Of a stretch of 64,000 nucleotides of DNA, positions 21,229 to 30,137 are shown piece by piece. The DNA is from Actinomycetes bacterium (lineage in GTDB: Bacteria > Actinomycetota > Actinomycetes > Mycobacteriales > Mycobacteriaceae). A program made the translations under genes and the position numbers. The number at the start of each line of letters is the position of its first letter. Position 1 is the first letter of the stretch. The stretch spans positions 62,001-126,000 of the forward strand of contig JAEZZR010000005.1 in the NCBI GenBank assembly GCA_023418505.1. Reading direction: 5' to 3'. The notes under the pieces were generated by a model, which was not told the DNA's origin, did no database searches, and saw nothing but the letters and a program-made list of their open reading frames with translations.

Positions 21229-23343
21229 TCAGTTCGACTGCGCTGCTGCGATAGATTCCTTGGCAGCAGCGACGACTGCATCGGCGGTGATGCCAAATTC
21301 GTCGTAGAGACGCTGGTAATCCGCAGAAGCACCGAAGTGCTCTAACGAAACCGCACGTCCGGCATCGCCAATCCAGCGGTACCACGGCATCGCAATACCG
21401 GCCTCGACCGAGACGCGAGCGCGCACCGCACTTGGCAGTACTTCTTCTTGGTACTGCTTGTCTTGCTGCTCGAAGCGATCCAACGAAGGAACAGAGACCA
21501 CACGTGCCGCAATGCCCTCATTGCCCAGCGTCTCGGCTGCTTCCAAAGCCAACTGCACTTCAGAGCCCGAGGCCATCAGGATGACATCTGGTTGTTGGCC
21601 GTCCGCACGATCGGCGTCGGAAAGCACATAAGCGCCGTGAGCCACGCCAGCAGCTGCCTTTTCCTTCGTACCTTCCAGAACTGGGACGTTCTGACGGGTG
21701 AGAGCTAGCGCATTCGGGCCTTCGGTGTAGGTGAGCGACGCTGCCCACGCCGCAGCAGTTTCATTAGCATCAGCCGGACGATAGGTGGTCATATTTGGAA
21801 TCGCTCGCAGAGAAGCAAGCTGTTCGACCGGCTGGTGAGTAGGGCCGTCTTCGCCCAAACCGATCGAATCATGGGTCCATACGTAGATCGGGGAGATGCC
21901 CATCAAGGCCGCCAGGCGCACCGCTGGACGCATGTACTCGGAGAAGATCAGGAAAGTGCCGACGTACGGACGGGTATTGCCATGCAGCAACATGCCATTG
22001 GCAATCGCGCCCATCGCGTGTTCGCGGATACCGAAGTGCAGGTTGCGCCCGTAAGGATGAGCCGACCACGTATCGGTAGAGATTTCTTTCGGGCCAAACG
22101 ACGGCGCATCGTCGATGGTGGTGTTGTTCGAACCAGCCAAGTCCGCTGAACCGCCCCAGAGCTCTGGCAATACCTTGCCGAGTTCCTGCAACACAGCATG
22201 GGAGGCCTTGCGGGTAGCAACACCCTTGGCATCAGGAGCCCACGACGGCAGGGCATCTGCCCAACCTTCCGGCAATTCGCCGGCGGTCATGCGATCGAAC
22301 AGTTCCTTGCGCTCTGGATTGTCCGCTGCCCAACGATCGAAGTCTTCCTGCCACGCCTGGCGTGCCTGCTTGCCGCGGTCGAGAGCCTGGCGGGTATGGG
22401 CAATTACGTCGTCAGCTACTTCGAAAGTTTGCTCTGGATCGAAATTTAGCTCGCGCTTGATGGCAGCTACTTCGTCGTCGCCAAGCGCTGCGCCGTGAGA
22501 CGCACCCGTATTCATGGCGTTCGGTGCCGGGTAGGCAATAACAGTCTTCAAACGAATGAACGTTGGGCGAGTGGTCTCTGCCTGAGCCTCAGCGATCGCG
22601 GATTCAATCGCGACGATGTCCTCGCCGGATTCGATCTCAATGACCTGCCAGCCGTACGCACGGTAACGCGCAGAGACGTCTTCGGTGAATGCGATTTGGG
22701 TGTCGTCTTCAATCGAGATGCCATTGTCATCCCAAAAGACGATTAGATTGCCCAGCTGCTGCGTGCCTGCTAGCGAGCTTGCTTCTGCGGTAACACCTTC
22801 TTGAATATCGCCATCCGAGGCAATCACGTAGACGAAATGATCGAAAGGAGACTTACCTTCTGGAGCCTCTGGATCGAACAGGCCACGCTCACGACGGGCA
22901 GCCATCGCCATACCCACCGCCGAAGCCAAGCCTTGACCTAATGGGCCGGTAGTAATTTCCACGCCCTTAGTGTGGCCATATTCTGGGTGGCCTGGAGTCA
23001 GCGAACCCCAGGTGCGCAATGCCTTGAGATCATCGAGCTCTAAACCGAACCCGGCGAGGTAGAGCTGAATGTATTGGGTCAAAGACGTGTGGCCGCAGGA
23101 CAGCACGAAGCGGTCGCGACCCGCCCAATTATCGTCCGAAGGATCCAAGCGCATCGCACGCTGATAGAGCGTGTACGCCAGGGGAGCCAAACTCATCGCA
23201 GTACCGGGGTGGCCAGAGCCGCACTTTTGCACAGCATCGGCAGCTAATACGCGCACAGTATCTACAGCGCGGGTATCCAGTTCAGACCAGTTATCTGGGT
23301 AATTCTTGACCGTCCGGGATGCAATATCAGACGTTCTTGCCAC
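21229..23343 (-). CDS. tkt: Transketolase
   Basis: Thiamine-diphosphate enzyme that moves two-carbon units among sugar phosphates. Features: CGSGHPGTAMSLAPLAY (substrate His) near residue 40, thiamine-diphosphate motif ASDGDIQEGV near residue 165, and the pyrimidine-domain segment GLGEDGPTHQPVEQL. I chose GTG 23343 because AAGGAG lies just upstream and the protein (704 residues) then begins close to the conserved VKNYPDNWSELD. The open frame continues 27 codons upstream without similarity. It is first in the reverse operon tkt-tal-zwf-opcA-pgl, divergent from ctaB. Confidence 0.96.
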   Translation of the reverse strand: MARTSDIASRTVKNYPDNWSELDTRAVDTVRVLAADAVQKCGSGHPGTAMSLAPLAYTLYQRAMRLDPSDDNWAGRDRFVLSCGHTSLTQYIQLYLAGFGLELDDLKALRTWGSLTPGHPEYGHTKGVEITTGPLGQGLASAVGMAMAARRERGLFDPEAPEGKSPFDHFVYVIASDGDIQEGVTAEASSLAGTQQLGNLIVFWDDNGISIEDDTQIAFTEDVSARYRAYGWQVIEIESGEDIVAIESAIAEAQAETTRPTFIRLKTVIAYPAPNAMNTGASHGAALGDDEVAAIKRELNFDPEQTFEVADDVIAHTRQALDRGKQARQAWQEDFDRWAADNPERKELFDRMTAGELPEGWADALPSWAPDAKGVATRKASHAVLQELGKVLPELWGGSADLAGSNNTTIDDAPSFGPKEISTDTWSAHPYGRNLHFGIREHAMGAIANGMLLHGNTRPYVGTFLIFSEYMRPAVRLAALMGISPIYVWTHDSIGLGEDGPTHQPVEQLASLRAIPNMTTYRPADANETAAAWAASLTYTEGPNALALTRQNVPVLEGTKEKAAAGVAHGAYVLSDADRADGQQPDVILMASGSEVQLALEAAETLGNEGIAARVVSVPSLDRFEQQDKQYQEEVLPSAVRARVSVEAGIAMPWYRWIGDAGRAVSLEHFGASADYQRLYDEFGITADAVVAAAKESIAAAQSN

Positions 23344-23427
23344 TAGGGGCTCCTTAATCTTAATGCCGTAGGTGAAAGCGAAAGAGTCAACTTTAAATTC
23401 GAGATTAACAGACCCAAAGTCCATATT

Positions 23428-23442
23428 CCCGGCATTGCCGGG
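23428..23442. promoter_or_regulatory. GC-rich palindrome in the tkt-ctaB intergenic region
   Basis: Perfect 15-base palindrome CCCGGCA-T-TGCCGGG, flanked by CCAT on the left and ATGG on the right. It lies 85 bases before the tkt start and about 115 before ctaB. On the reverse strand it sits between a possible -35 (TTAGCC) and a weak -10 (TATGGA). It resembles a dimeric-regulator operator. The regulator is unknown. Confidence 0.5.
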
Positions 23443-23559
23443 CTAACATGGATACGGTTTATTGGCACATTGGTGCGTCGCAGGAATACGGGAACTTCTA
23501 GAACCCGAAAACCGACTAACTAAATTGGCAGCACGCGACGTTAGGTGGAAGGAACAGGT

Positions 23560-24480
23560 TTGCTGAGCACAGTCCAGGCGTATGTAGCTCTAACGAAACC
23601 TCGAGTAATCGAACTTTTGTTAGTGGCAACCATCCCCGCAATGCTTCAGGCAGACCGGCAGGAAGTCCACGTAGGCCTTATTCTTCTTACCCTGATCGGT
23701 GGTTGGATGGGCGCTGCCGCAGCAAATACCTTCAACATGGTTGCCGATGCGGATATCGATAAGTTGATGAACCGTACTGCACGTCGCCCGCTGGCCAAGC
23801 AGACGGTAAGCAACCAGCAAGCATTGATTTTCGGCATTGTTTTGATGGTGGCCAGCTTCTTGTGGCTGTGGTTGCTGTGTAACTCGCTGCTGGCCGCAAT
23901 CTTCGTGATGCTGACCATCGGCTTTTATGTCTTCGTTTACACCAAATGGCTGAAGCGTCGCACAGATCAGAATGTGGTGTGGGGTGGCGCAGCCGGCTGT
24001 ATGCCTGTGATGGTGGGCTGGGCAGTAATCGCTGATAATTCACCACATGTCTCTGGTTTAAGCCACTGGTGGCAGCCCATCGTATTGTTCCTGGTGGTCT
24101 TCTTCTGGACGCCTCCGCATACCTGGGCACTAGGCCTGAAATATAAGGAAGACTATCGCGCTGCCGGTGTGCCCATGATGCCAGTAGTCAAGCCACCATT
24201 GACCGTAACGAAGCACATCATCTGCTACACCATCGCTACCGTGATCACTACGCTGCTACTTATTCCAGCGGCTGGTTGGATTTACGCAGTCGTGGCTCTG
24301 GCTTCCGGTATTTGGTTTACCTACGGCGCCATCGCCCTGCATCGCTCTGTGCGTGCCGGCGGCGAAATCAAGCCTATGAAGCTGTTCCTACAGTCCAACA
24401 ACTACCTGGCGTTGATCTGCGTTGGCCTATCGATCGACGCCGTACTGGGACTGCAAACCATCAGCCAGATGCTGGGCTAG
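23560..24480 (+). CDS. ctaB: Protoheme IX farnesyltransferase (heme O synthase)
   Basis: UbiA-family membrane enzyme that adds a farnesyl group to heme B, giving heme O, the precursor of heme A for cytochrome aa3 oxidase. It begins [15 protein letters not shown], has the Asp-rich prenyl-diphosphate site [34 protein letters not shown] and [13 protein letters not shown], and about nine membrane segments. The start is uncertain: TTG 23560 has GGAAGG eight bases upstream, while the in-frame GTG 23545 lacks one. It is divergent from tkt and convergent with ctaA, as in other corynebacteria. Confidence 0.95.
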   Translation: MLSTVQAYVALTKPRVIELLLVATIPAMLQADRQEVHVGLILLTLIGGWMGAAAANTFNMVADADIDKLMNRTARRPLAKQTVSNQQALIFGIVLMVASFLWLWLLCNSLLAAIFVMLTIGFYVFVYTKWLKRRTDQNVVWGGAAGCMPVMVGWAVIADNSPHVSGLSHWWQPIVLFLVVFFWTPPHTWALGLKYKEDYRAAGVPMMPVVKPPLTVTKHIICYTIATVITTLLLIPAAGWIYAVVALASGIWFTYGAIALHRSVRAGGEIKPMKLFLQSNNYLALICVGLSIDAVLGLQTISQMLG

Positions 24481-24589
24481 ATTCCCGCTGAGTTTGTTCG
24501 GGCATCTCTAGGGGCTAACTAATCCCTATCAAACATTGAAAGAGGCTCTGAAGAGGCCTTAAAGATCAGCTAAAGACCCGCTATAGAGA

Positions 24590-24626
24590 AAAGCTCGAAC
24601 CGCATTCGATTTACGGTTCGAGCTTT
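24590..24626. terminator. Strong bidirectional terminator between ctaB and ctaA
   Basis: Perfect 13-bp stem, AAAGCTCGAACCG (24590-24602) with CGGTTCGAGCTTT (24614-24626), and an 11-base loop, lying between the converging ctaB and ctaA. A-rich on the left and T-containing on the right, it can work in both directions. The rest of 24481-24676 shows no ORF. Confidence 0.88.
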
Positions 24627-24676
24627 ATGTACGCCGGGGATTTAGCTCCCACAGCGGATCACTAGACCTTAATTTG

Positions 24677-25678
24677 TTACGCCTTAATCCCTTGCTGCTG
24701 TGCGACGTATTCCGTATCGCCAGCAGTGGATCCCGTGATCGTGGCTTGGCCGCCCTTACGGCGCAGACCATGCTGATAGAGCAGGGCAGTAAAGCCGGTG
24801 ACGAGAGCAGAACCACCCACGTGTACAGGTACCAATACTTCCGGCACGCCAGTCCAGTATTGGATCATGCCTACGATGGCTTGTACAACGATCAACGCAA
24901 TCAACGTCCAACCCAGCTTGATGGTGTTGCGCGAAGCCTTAGCGGCGAGCAGGCCGAACACTACACCGATGGTCAGACCCAAGTAGAGGTACATAAAGCC
25001 AGCGTGAACGTGGGACAGCTCGGTGATAGGCAGCTGTAGGCGATCTTCCGGCGCCACATTCGCATCACCAGCGTGCGGGCCTGCACCTGTAACCATGGTG
25101 CCCGTAATCAACGTAATCGATAGCGCCATCGCAGAACCGATAGCCAAATAACGCAAGTACCGCGGGTAGGTCTCTACCTCGTGTCCATCATCCGGGTCTT
25201 GAATCTTCACATAGAGCATCGCGGCAGCCCACACCAAAATCATCGAAGGAATGAAGTGAAGCGCCACTGTGTACCATTTCAGGCCAGCGTGGACGGTAAT
25301 ACCGCCGATTACAGCCTGCGCAACAATGCCAATACCGTTGATGATGGCCAGTACGACGATTGCTTTACGACGACCAGCGCGCACGACTGCATAGAGCACC
25401 AAGAAGAAGAAGGCCAGCAACACAAATGTGAGCAGACGATTGCCCCATTCGATGAACTGCTGGACAGCGGGAGCTGCGCCTGGAACTGGGCGGAAGGATC
25501 CTTCGTGACATTGTGGCCACGTATCACAACCAAGGCCGGAGCCACTGACACGGACGATCGAGCCCGTGACGGTAATTCCACCTTGAGCCAACAGCAGAAT
25601 CAGTGCGTATAACCGTTGACGTCGGATTGTGGGCAGCGGAAATCTCTGCAGAGGTAGCGTATCTTTGGTTGCACTCAC
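24677..25678 (-). CDS. ctaA: Heme A synthase (CtaA/COX15)
   Basis: Membrane monooxygenase that converts heme O to heme A for cytochrome aa3 oxidase. It has 333 residues and about eight membrane segments in two four-helix halves. Family features: VRVSGSGLGCDTWPQCHEGSF near the N-terminus (with a Cys pair), FIEWGNRLLTFVL (heme-ligand His/Glu region nearby), and the second-half VHAGFMYLYLGL and VPVHVGGSALV with conserved His. The start is GTG 25678. It acts directly after CtaB, encoded tail-to-tail, and is followed by an ABC exporter on the same strand. Confidence 0.94.
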   Translation of the reverse strand: MSATKDTLPLQRFPLPTIRRQRLYALILLLAQGGITVTGSIVRVSGSGLGCDTWPQCHEGSFRPVPGAAPAVQQFIEWGNRLLTFVLLAFFFLVLYAVVRAGRRKAIVVLAIINGIGIVAQAVIGGITVHAGLKWYTVALHFIPSMILVWAAAMLYVKIQDPDDGHEVETYPRYLRYLAIGSAMALSITLITGTMVTGAGPHAGDANVAPEDRLQLPITELSHVHAGFMYLYLGLTIGVVFGLLAAKASRNTIKLGWTLIALIVVQAIVGMIQYWTGVPEVLVPVHVGGSALVTGFTALLYQHGLRRKGGQATITGSTAGDTEYVAQQQGIKA

Positions 25679-25777
25679 GAGGCCTAATCATACCCGGCCA
25701 CCAGGGCGCGATTTTAATTAGAACCACCTTCGTTAATGGTGTTCGGGGAAGGTGTTACAGTTCGGCTGTTTTAGCCT

Positions 25778-26569
25778 TTACTCGTCGCGAGATTCAAAAC
25801 TGAAGAACCGGATTGCCAGTGCACCACAGATGCCACCCCAAAGCAGCAACACAACCAGGGCGTAGTAATCAACGCGGCAGGCAAAGGCTTCGGCGATCAG
25901 TTCGGTCAGCGCTGTCGACGGCAAAATCTTCAACAGGGCTTCCACACCACTTGATAGCTCGGGACCTACGGCAACCAAGCTGGCAGCTCCCACCAGTACG
26001 AACCAAATCAGATTTGCCAGAGCCAAAATCAGTTCGGCACTCAGCGTGCCTCCCATCAGCAAACCCATGGAAGTAAACACTCCGGCACCAACAATCGTGG
26101 CGATGAACGCAAGAATCCAGGCACCGAAAGGAGCACTAAAACCAAGTAGCGCGGCAGCAGCGGCAAAAATGAAGAATTGACCTGCCACAATAATGGCTAC
26201 CGCCGAACACTTTCCGGCAATAATGCCCCAACGAGGCAACCCCGAGGCACCAATACGCTTGAGCGCACCATACCGGCGATCGAAACCAACCGCGATAGCT
26301 TGCCCGGTAAAGCCCGCCGACATCGCTGCTACGGCAAGCACCATCGGAAACACATCACGCACCGGATCCTGCGAATCCAGTACTGGCACCACCGACAAGC
26401 CGACCAACAGCGCCATAGGAATAAACAGCGTGAGCAACAGCTGCTCACCATGGCGAGCAATCAGCAACGCCTCCATCTTGGCTTGCGCGGCAATTAAATG
26501 AGAGGTCTCTGAAGGCTGCGGCGCAGGCCGAAACGTGCCAGCAGGGAAGCGATTCTTATTCTCAGCCAC
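25778..26569 (-). CDS. ABC-2 type exporter permease
   Basis: Integral membrane half of an ABC-2 exporter, with about six hydrophobic segments. It has 263 residues. The start is GTG 26569, two bases after the stop of the ATPase gene, with GAGG upstream, which implies translational coupling; the upstream open frame is not similar to anything. It corresponds by position to Rv1457c of M. tuberculosis. The substrate is unknown. Location between ctaA and mptB is conserved, but nothing in the sequence proves a heme or glycolipid cargo. Confidence 0.85.
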   Translation of the reverse strand: MAENKNRFPAGTFRPAPQPSETSHLIAAQAKMEALLIARHGEQLLLTLFIPMALLVGLSVVPVLDSQDPVRDVFPMVLAVAAMSAGFTGQAIAVGFDRRYGALKRIGASGLPRWGIIAGKCSAVAIIVAGQFFIFAAAAALLGFSAPFGAWILAFIATIVGAGVFTSMGLLMGGTLSAELILALANLIWFVLVGAASLVAVGPELSSGVEALLKILPSTALTELIAEAFACRVDYYALVVLLLWGGICGALAIRFFSFESRDE

Positions 26570-26571
26570 GT

Positions 26572-27516
26572 TTAACCTCGCATCTCTCGGCCAGTAATTT
26601 CTAAGAACACATCTTCCAAGCTCTGGTGGCTGGAACGCAGCTCGGTAATCAGCACTCCACGTTGCTCGCACCACGTTGCTAGCCGTGCGATCGAATTGGG
26701 AGTCATTTCACCATCGATGCGCCACTTGCTGGGAGCGGGAGAGGAAATAGTGAGCTTTCCAGCGTCGTCAAGCAATAAATCCTCACGACCTGGCACCGCA
26801 ACATCAGAGCTGAACTGTACGACGGTAGCTGGCGACGATTGCATCTGCGTGATCTGGCTCGTCGGCCCGGAGACCACCACTTGGCCTTGGTCGATGATGA
26901 CTACTTCGTCGCTAAGCGCTTCCGCCTCGTCCATCAAGTGCGTAGTGAGCACCACGGTGACCCCATCACGGCGCAAGGCAGAGATGAGATCCCACACTGC
27001 CAGCCGGGACTGCGCATCTAAGCCGGCTGTCGGCTCATCGAGGAAAACCAATTCCGGGCGACCCACCAAAGCGCAGGCCAATGATAGGCGCTGCTGCTGG
27101 CCGCCCGAAAGACGTCGGTAGCTAGACTTCTGCAAACGCGAAAGCCCGACTACCTGCAGTAACCAATCCACATCCAGCGGATCAGCGGAATATGAAGCAA
27201 CCAAGCGCAGCATCTCGCCGACGCGCACCCCCGGGTAAGCGCCACCGCCTTGCAACATGATGCCCACACGCGCGCGCACCTCATCCGGAGATTCCCAAGG
27301 ATCCAACCCCAGCACCCGAACGGAACCGGCATCAGGTTTAACAAAACCTTCACACATTTCTACTGTGGTGGTTTTGCCCGCGCCATTCGAACCTAACAAG
27401 GCCAAGACACGACCACGCTCTAAAGATAAATCCAACCCGCGTACTGCATGGATATCGCCAAAAGACTTTGACACACCACGCAATAACAATGCAGGGGAGG
27501 TATCAGCTTCAATCAC
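26572..27516 (-). CDS. ABC exporter ATP-binding protein
   Basis: Nucleotide-binding partner of the adjacent permease. Walker A is GSNGAGKTTT, the signature LSGGQQQRLSLA, Walker B ELVFLDEPTAGLD, and the H-loop VVLTTHLMDE. The C-terminal extension of about 90 residues is the DrrA/CcmA-type domain seen in drug and lipid exporters. Start taken at GTG 27516, with AGGATGG upstream; GTG 27540 is in frame but lacks a clear ribosome binding site. It is the homologue by position of Rv1458c. The pair forms a two-gene reverse operon downstream of mptB. Confidence 0.9.
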   Translation of the reverse strand: MIEADTSPALLLRGVSKSFGDIHAVRGLDLSLERGRVLALLGSNGAGKTTTVEMCEGFVKPDAGSVRVLGLDPWESPDEVRARVGIMLQGGGAYPGVRVGEMLRLVASYSADPLDVDWLLQVVGLSRLQKSSYRRLSGGQQQRLSLACALVGRPELVFLDEPTAGLDAQSRLAVWDLISALRRDGVTVVLTTHLMDEAEALSDEVVIIDQGQVVVSGPTSQITQMQSSPATVVQFSSDVAVPGREDLLLDDAGKLTISSPAPSKWRIDGEMTPNSIARLATWCEQRGVLITELRSSHQSLEDVFLEITGREMRG

Positions 27517-27572
27517 GGGTATCCATCCTAACTCAATCACCCGCCCCGAACGGTGATTAGGACACCTGTGGT

Positions 27573-29288
27573 CTAACGCAGCCGGAACACCTTAGTTCGC
27601 CAGGAAACCAACAGAATAACCGCGACAACCGCAACGAAGCCCATCAAAGCCTCGGAATAAATCTGCAGCACTGTTGCCGGTGGCAGGCCTAAGCCACGGG
27701 GGAGCACGAAGAAGCTGACCACTGCCGAATACGTCACCACGGCAATACGGAATGGGCGAGCGTTTGCCCACGCTGATAGGGGCACGATGGCCCACAGTAG
27801 ATACCAAGGGTGGACAACAGGGAAGAACAGCACCAGTACGAACATGGACAGGCCATATCCACCTACTGGGTGGATGCGACCACGGAAGGTTGCCAGCAAC
27901 ATACGCAGCATCCAGGCACCAGCTAGGGCGACGAAGATACCGCGGGTGAACGTCAGTGCTTCTTCGGATACATCACCGAGACCCAGCCAGGAGCCTAAGA
28001 CTCCCGCCAGGGTGCCTAAGTTAGTGGAGAGCGACATCCAGCTACGCAGTGACGCCGCGCCACCCTGGCTACTAATCCATCCGAAGCCCACGCCCGTGGC
28101 CAGCGAGACTGCAGCACAGACGATGACCGCGATCGCGGACAGAATAATTCCGGCACGGAAGACTGCGAAAAATCCTTGCCCATAACGGCGAGCCAACCAC
28201 ATGCCAACGAATCCAAGGGCGACGAAGCCGGTGACCTTCACCATGCCGGCAAAACAGATCAGTGTGGCACCGGCGATAAATAATGCCCACTGTTTGGCGG
28301 ATAGCTTTGAGGCTTGCGTGGGATCCTCTTTATCTTGATCCAGTGCCCGCAGGCATAGCTCGAAGCCACTTAACAGAAAGGCCAGCAGCAGCGCTTCGTT
28401 ATGAATGCCACCTACCAAATGCAACAGAGTAAGTGGATTGAGCACACCCAGCCACAGCGCGAATTGCGGGCTCACACCTAAGCGACGCGCCAAATTCACC
28501 AACGCCCAGGCCACCACGAACAACGAAATAATCGCTACCGCGCGGTGGAGGAAAACGCCTAGGACAATATGGTCGTCGGTAAGCGCCGAAATCCACGCAC
28601 CTACTTGCATTGCAGTCGGGCCGTAAGGGCTTGGCGAATGCGACCAAATCAAAGGTACGGAACGCGCCAAAGCAGCATCGGCACCTAATAGATCCACCGG
28701 ACCGGCAGAATACGGATCTAGCCCACGACGAGTGATCGACCCCTGAGCCAGATAGGAATAAATATCTTGAGTAAATAAAGGTGCGGTGACAGACAGTGGC
28801 AGTACCCACGTGGCCAAGGTGCGTGCCATCAAGCCGGTTGAGACCACAGTGCGGCGCGTTTTTGCGGCCGCGAGCATGAACGCACCGACACCCAACCAGG
28901 CGAGTACGAGCAGGCCGATACCTACAAAGGTGACCACTGTGGTGCTTACCAGCATCCGACCCAAGGCACCGCCAGTAGTGGTGACCCAAAAGGCGTTGCC
29001 CACAACCGGGACTGCACCGGCACCAATGCCACCGAACATAATAAGAATGGCGCCGACACAACCGAGCCATTGCAGCCAGCGATACCGGCGGAGCTCTCGG
29101 TAGTTGATATCTGCAACGACAGCCTTGTCGTCACCCTGGTGTAGGTATGCGGAACGTGAGCCGGCGTGACCAACGCGCGGCAAGGTATCGCCAATGATTC
29201 TTAAGTGTCGGTCTAAACGGGAAAAACGCCCAGATGACCGCCGGGTTTGTACCGTGGCGGATTCGTTCGCGTCGTCCGTTCCATTCAT
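27573..29288 (-). CDS. mptB: Alpha-(1->6)-mannopyranosyltransferase MptB
   Basis: Polyprenyl-phosphomannose-dependent GT-C glycosyltransferase that starts the alpha-1,6-mannan backbone of lipomannan in corynebacteria and mycobacteria. It has 571 residues: a cytoplasmic N-terminus, then a dozen or more membrane segments, with an acidic-flanked first external loop around YLAQGSITRRGLDPYSAGPVD typical of GT-C enzymes. The C-terminal half holds YGLSMFVLVLFFPVVHPWYLLW. Start ATG 29288. Divergent from sufR across about 110 bases, the same arrangement as Rv1459c-Rv1460. It argues that the organism makes lipoglycans and belongs to the mycolic-acid actinobacteria. Confidence 0.92.
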   Translation of the reverse strand: MNGTDDANESATVQTRRSSGRFSRLDRHLRIIGDTLPRVGHAGSRSAYLHQGDDKAVVADINYRELRRYRWLQWLGCVGAILIMFGGIGAGAVPVVGNAFWVTTTGGALGRMLVSTTVVTFVGIGLLVLAWLGVGAFMLAAAKTRRTVVSTGLMARTLATWVLPLSVTAPLFTQDIYSYLAQGSITRRGLDPYSAGPVDLLGADAALARSVPLIWSHSPSPYGPTAMQVGAWISALTDDHIVLGVFLHRAVAIISLFVVAWALVNLARRLGVSPQFALWLGVLNPLTLLHLVGGIHNEALLLAFLLSGFELCLRALDQDKEDPTQASKLSAKQWALFIAGATLICFAGMVKVTGFVALGFVGMWLARRYGQGFFAVFRAGIILSAIAVIVCAAVSLATGVGFGWISSQGGAASLRSWMSLSTNLGTLAGVLGSWLGLGDVSEEALTFTRGIFVALAGAWMLRMLLATFRGRIHPVGGYGLSMFVLVLFFPVVHPWYLLWAIVPLSAWANARPFRIAVVTYSAVVSFFVLPRGLGLPPATVLQIYSEALMGFVAVVAVILLVSWRTKVFRLR

Positions 29289-29347
29289 CAGACCTATCTT
29301 ACAACGGCTCGTTATTAGGATCATTGGACATATCGCTGGAATTACGG

Positions 29348-29359
29348 AACACTTGTGTT
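29348..29359. promoter_or_regulatory. Candidate SufR operator upstream of sufR
   Basis: The palindrome AACAC-TT-GTGTT lies about 40 bases before the chosen sufR start and within the mptB-sufR divergent region. From memory, mycobacterial SufR binds an ACACT-N5-TGTGA type inverted repeat. The half-site ACAC/GTGT matches but the spacing is shorter. Position favours autoregulation of the suf operon. Confidence 0.5.
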
Positions 29360-29399
29360 GTCTAAAAAAGCGACGATGAATGGAGGTGAGTCAACCGCC

Positions 29400-30137
29400 G
29401 TGTCAGCCACTAGCCAAGCCAGTATTATGCAGCCTCCTGCACAATCGGCCACGAACGACGGGGAAACTCGTCGCCGAATCATGCTGCTGCTGTTGGAAAA
29501 TCGACCTATGACTGCTGCCCTGATTGCAGATCATTTAGGTCTTACAGCTGCAGGAGTGCGCCGCCATTTGGACATAATGGTTTCTGAAGGTCTAGCCGAA
29601 CCGGCTTCGCCATCGAAGCTTGCATCCCGCGGACGTGGACGTCCAGCCCGAGCATTCTCGCTAACCGATCAAGGTAGAGCAATGTTCGGCCATACCTATG
29701 ATTCCTTGGCTGTCTCTGCTTTAGAGGCATTGCGCGAGGCGGGGGGAGAAGCTGCCGTGACCGCTTTTGCTCGTCGCCGGGTAAAAGAGATTTTGGCAGG
29801 TATCCAGCCAGTATCAGAGGCCGGTAACCCACGCGATACCCAAGAAGTAGTCTCCGCTGTGGTAACCGCGTTTCGCCGCCACGGCTATGCAGCATCGGTG
29901 AACGAAAGCACCGGGGCAGTACAAATCTGCCAACATCACTGTCCGATCAGTAATGTGGCTCAGGATTTCCCCGAATTGTGTGCCGCCGAACATGAAATAG
30001 TAAGTTCTCTGCTCGGTCAACACACACAGCCATTAGCCACCATCGCAGATGGTAACGGTATTTGCACTACGAATATCCCCCTTATTCCAGTTTCAGAAAT
30101 CACGAAACATACTCATGATGAAAGGAGCGAACAGTGA
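29400..30137 (+). CDS. sufR: SufR, Fe-S-binding repressor of the suf operon
   Basis: DeoR/ArsR-like winged-helix regulator that senses Fe-S status and controls suf genes. N-terminal helix-turn-helix: [21 protein letters not shown]. The C-terminal half carries a Cys cluster (CQHHC, then ELC and GIC) suited to an Fe-S cluster. I prefer GTG 29400 because GGAGGTGAG lies just upstream. GTG 29355 and ATG 29376 are in frame, and all choices keep the DNA-binding domain. The stop overlaps the sufB GTG (GTGA), so regulator and operon are translationally coupled. Confidence 0.9.
   Translation: MSATSQASIMQPPAQSATNDGETRRRIMLLLLENRPMTAALIADHLGLTAAGVRRHLDIMVSEGLAEPASPSKLASRGRGRPARAFSLTDQGRAMFGHTYDSLAVSALEALREAGGEAAVTAFARRRVKEILAGIQPVSEAGNPRDTQEVVSAVVTAFRRHGYAASVNESTGAVQICQHHCPISNVAQDFPELCAAEHEIVSSLLGQHTQPLATIADGNGICTTNIPLIPVSEITKHTHDERSEQ

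Noticed and set aside
28399..29070. 223-codon open frame within mptB on the same strand
   Set aside because: Out of frame within a clear membrane protein; Cys/Arg/His-rich composition with no family resemblance.
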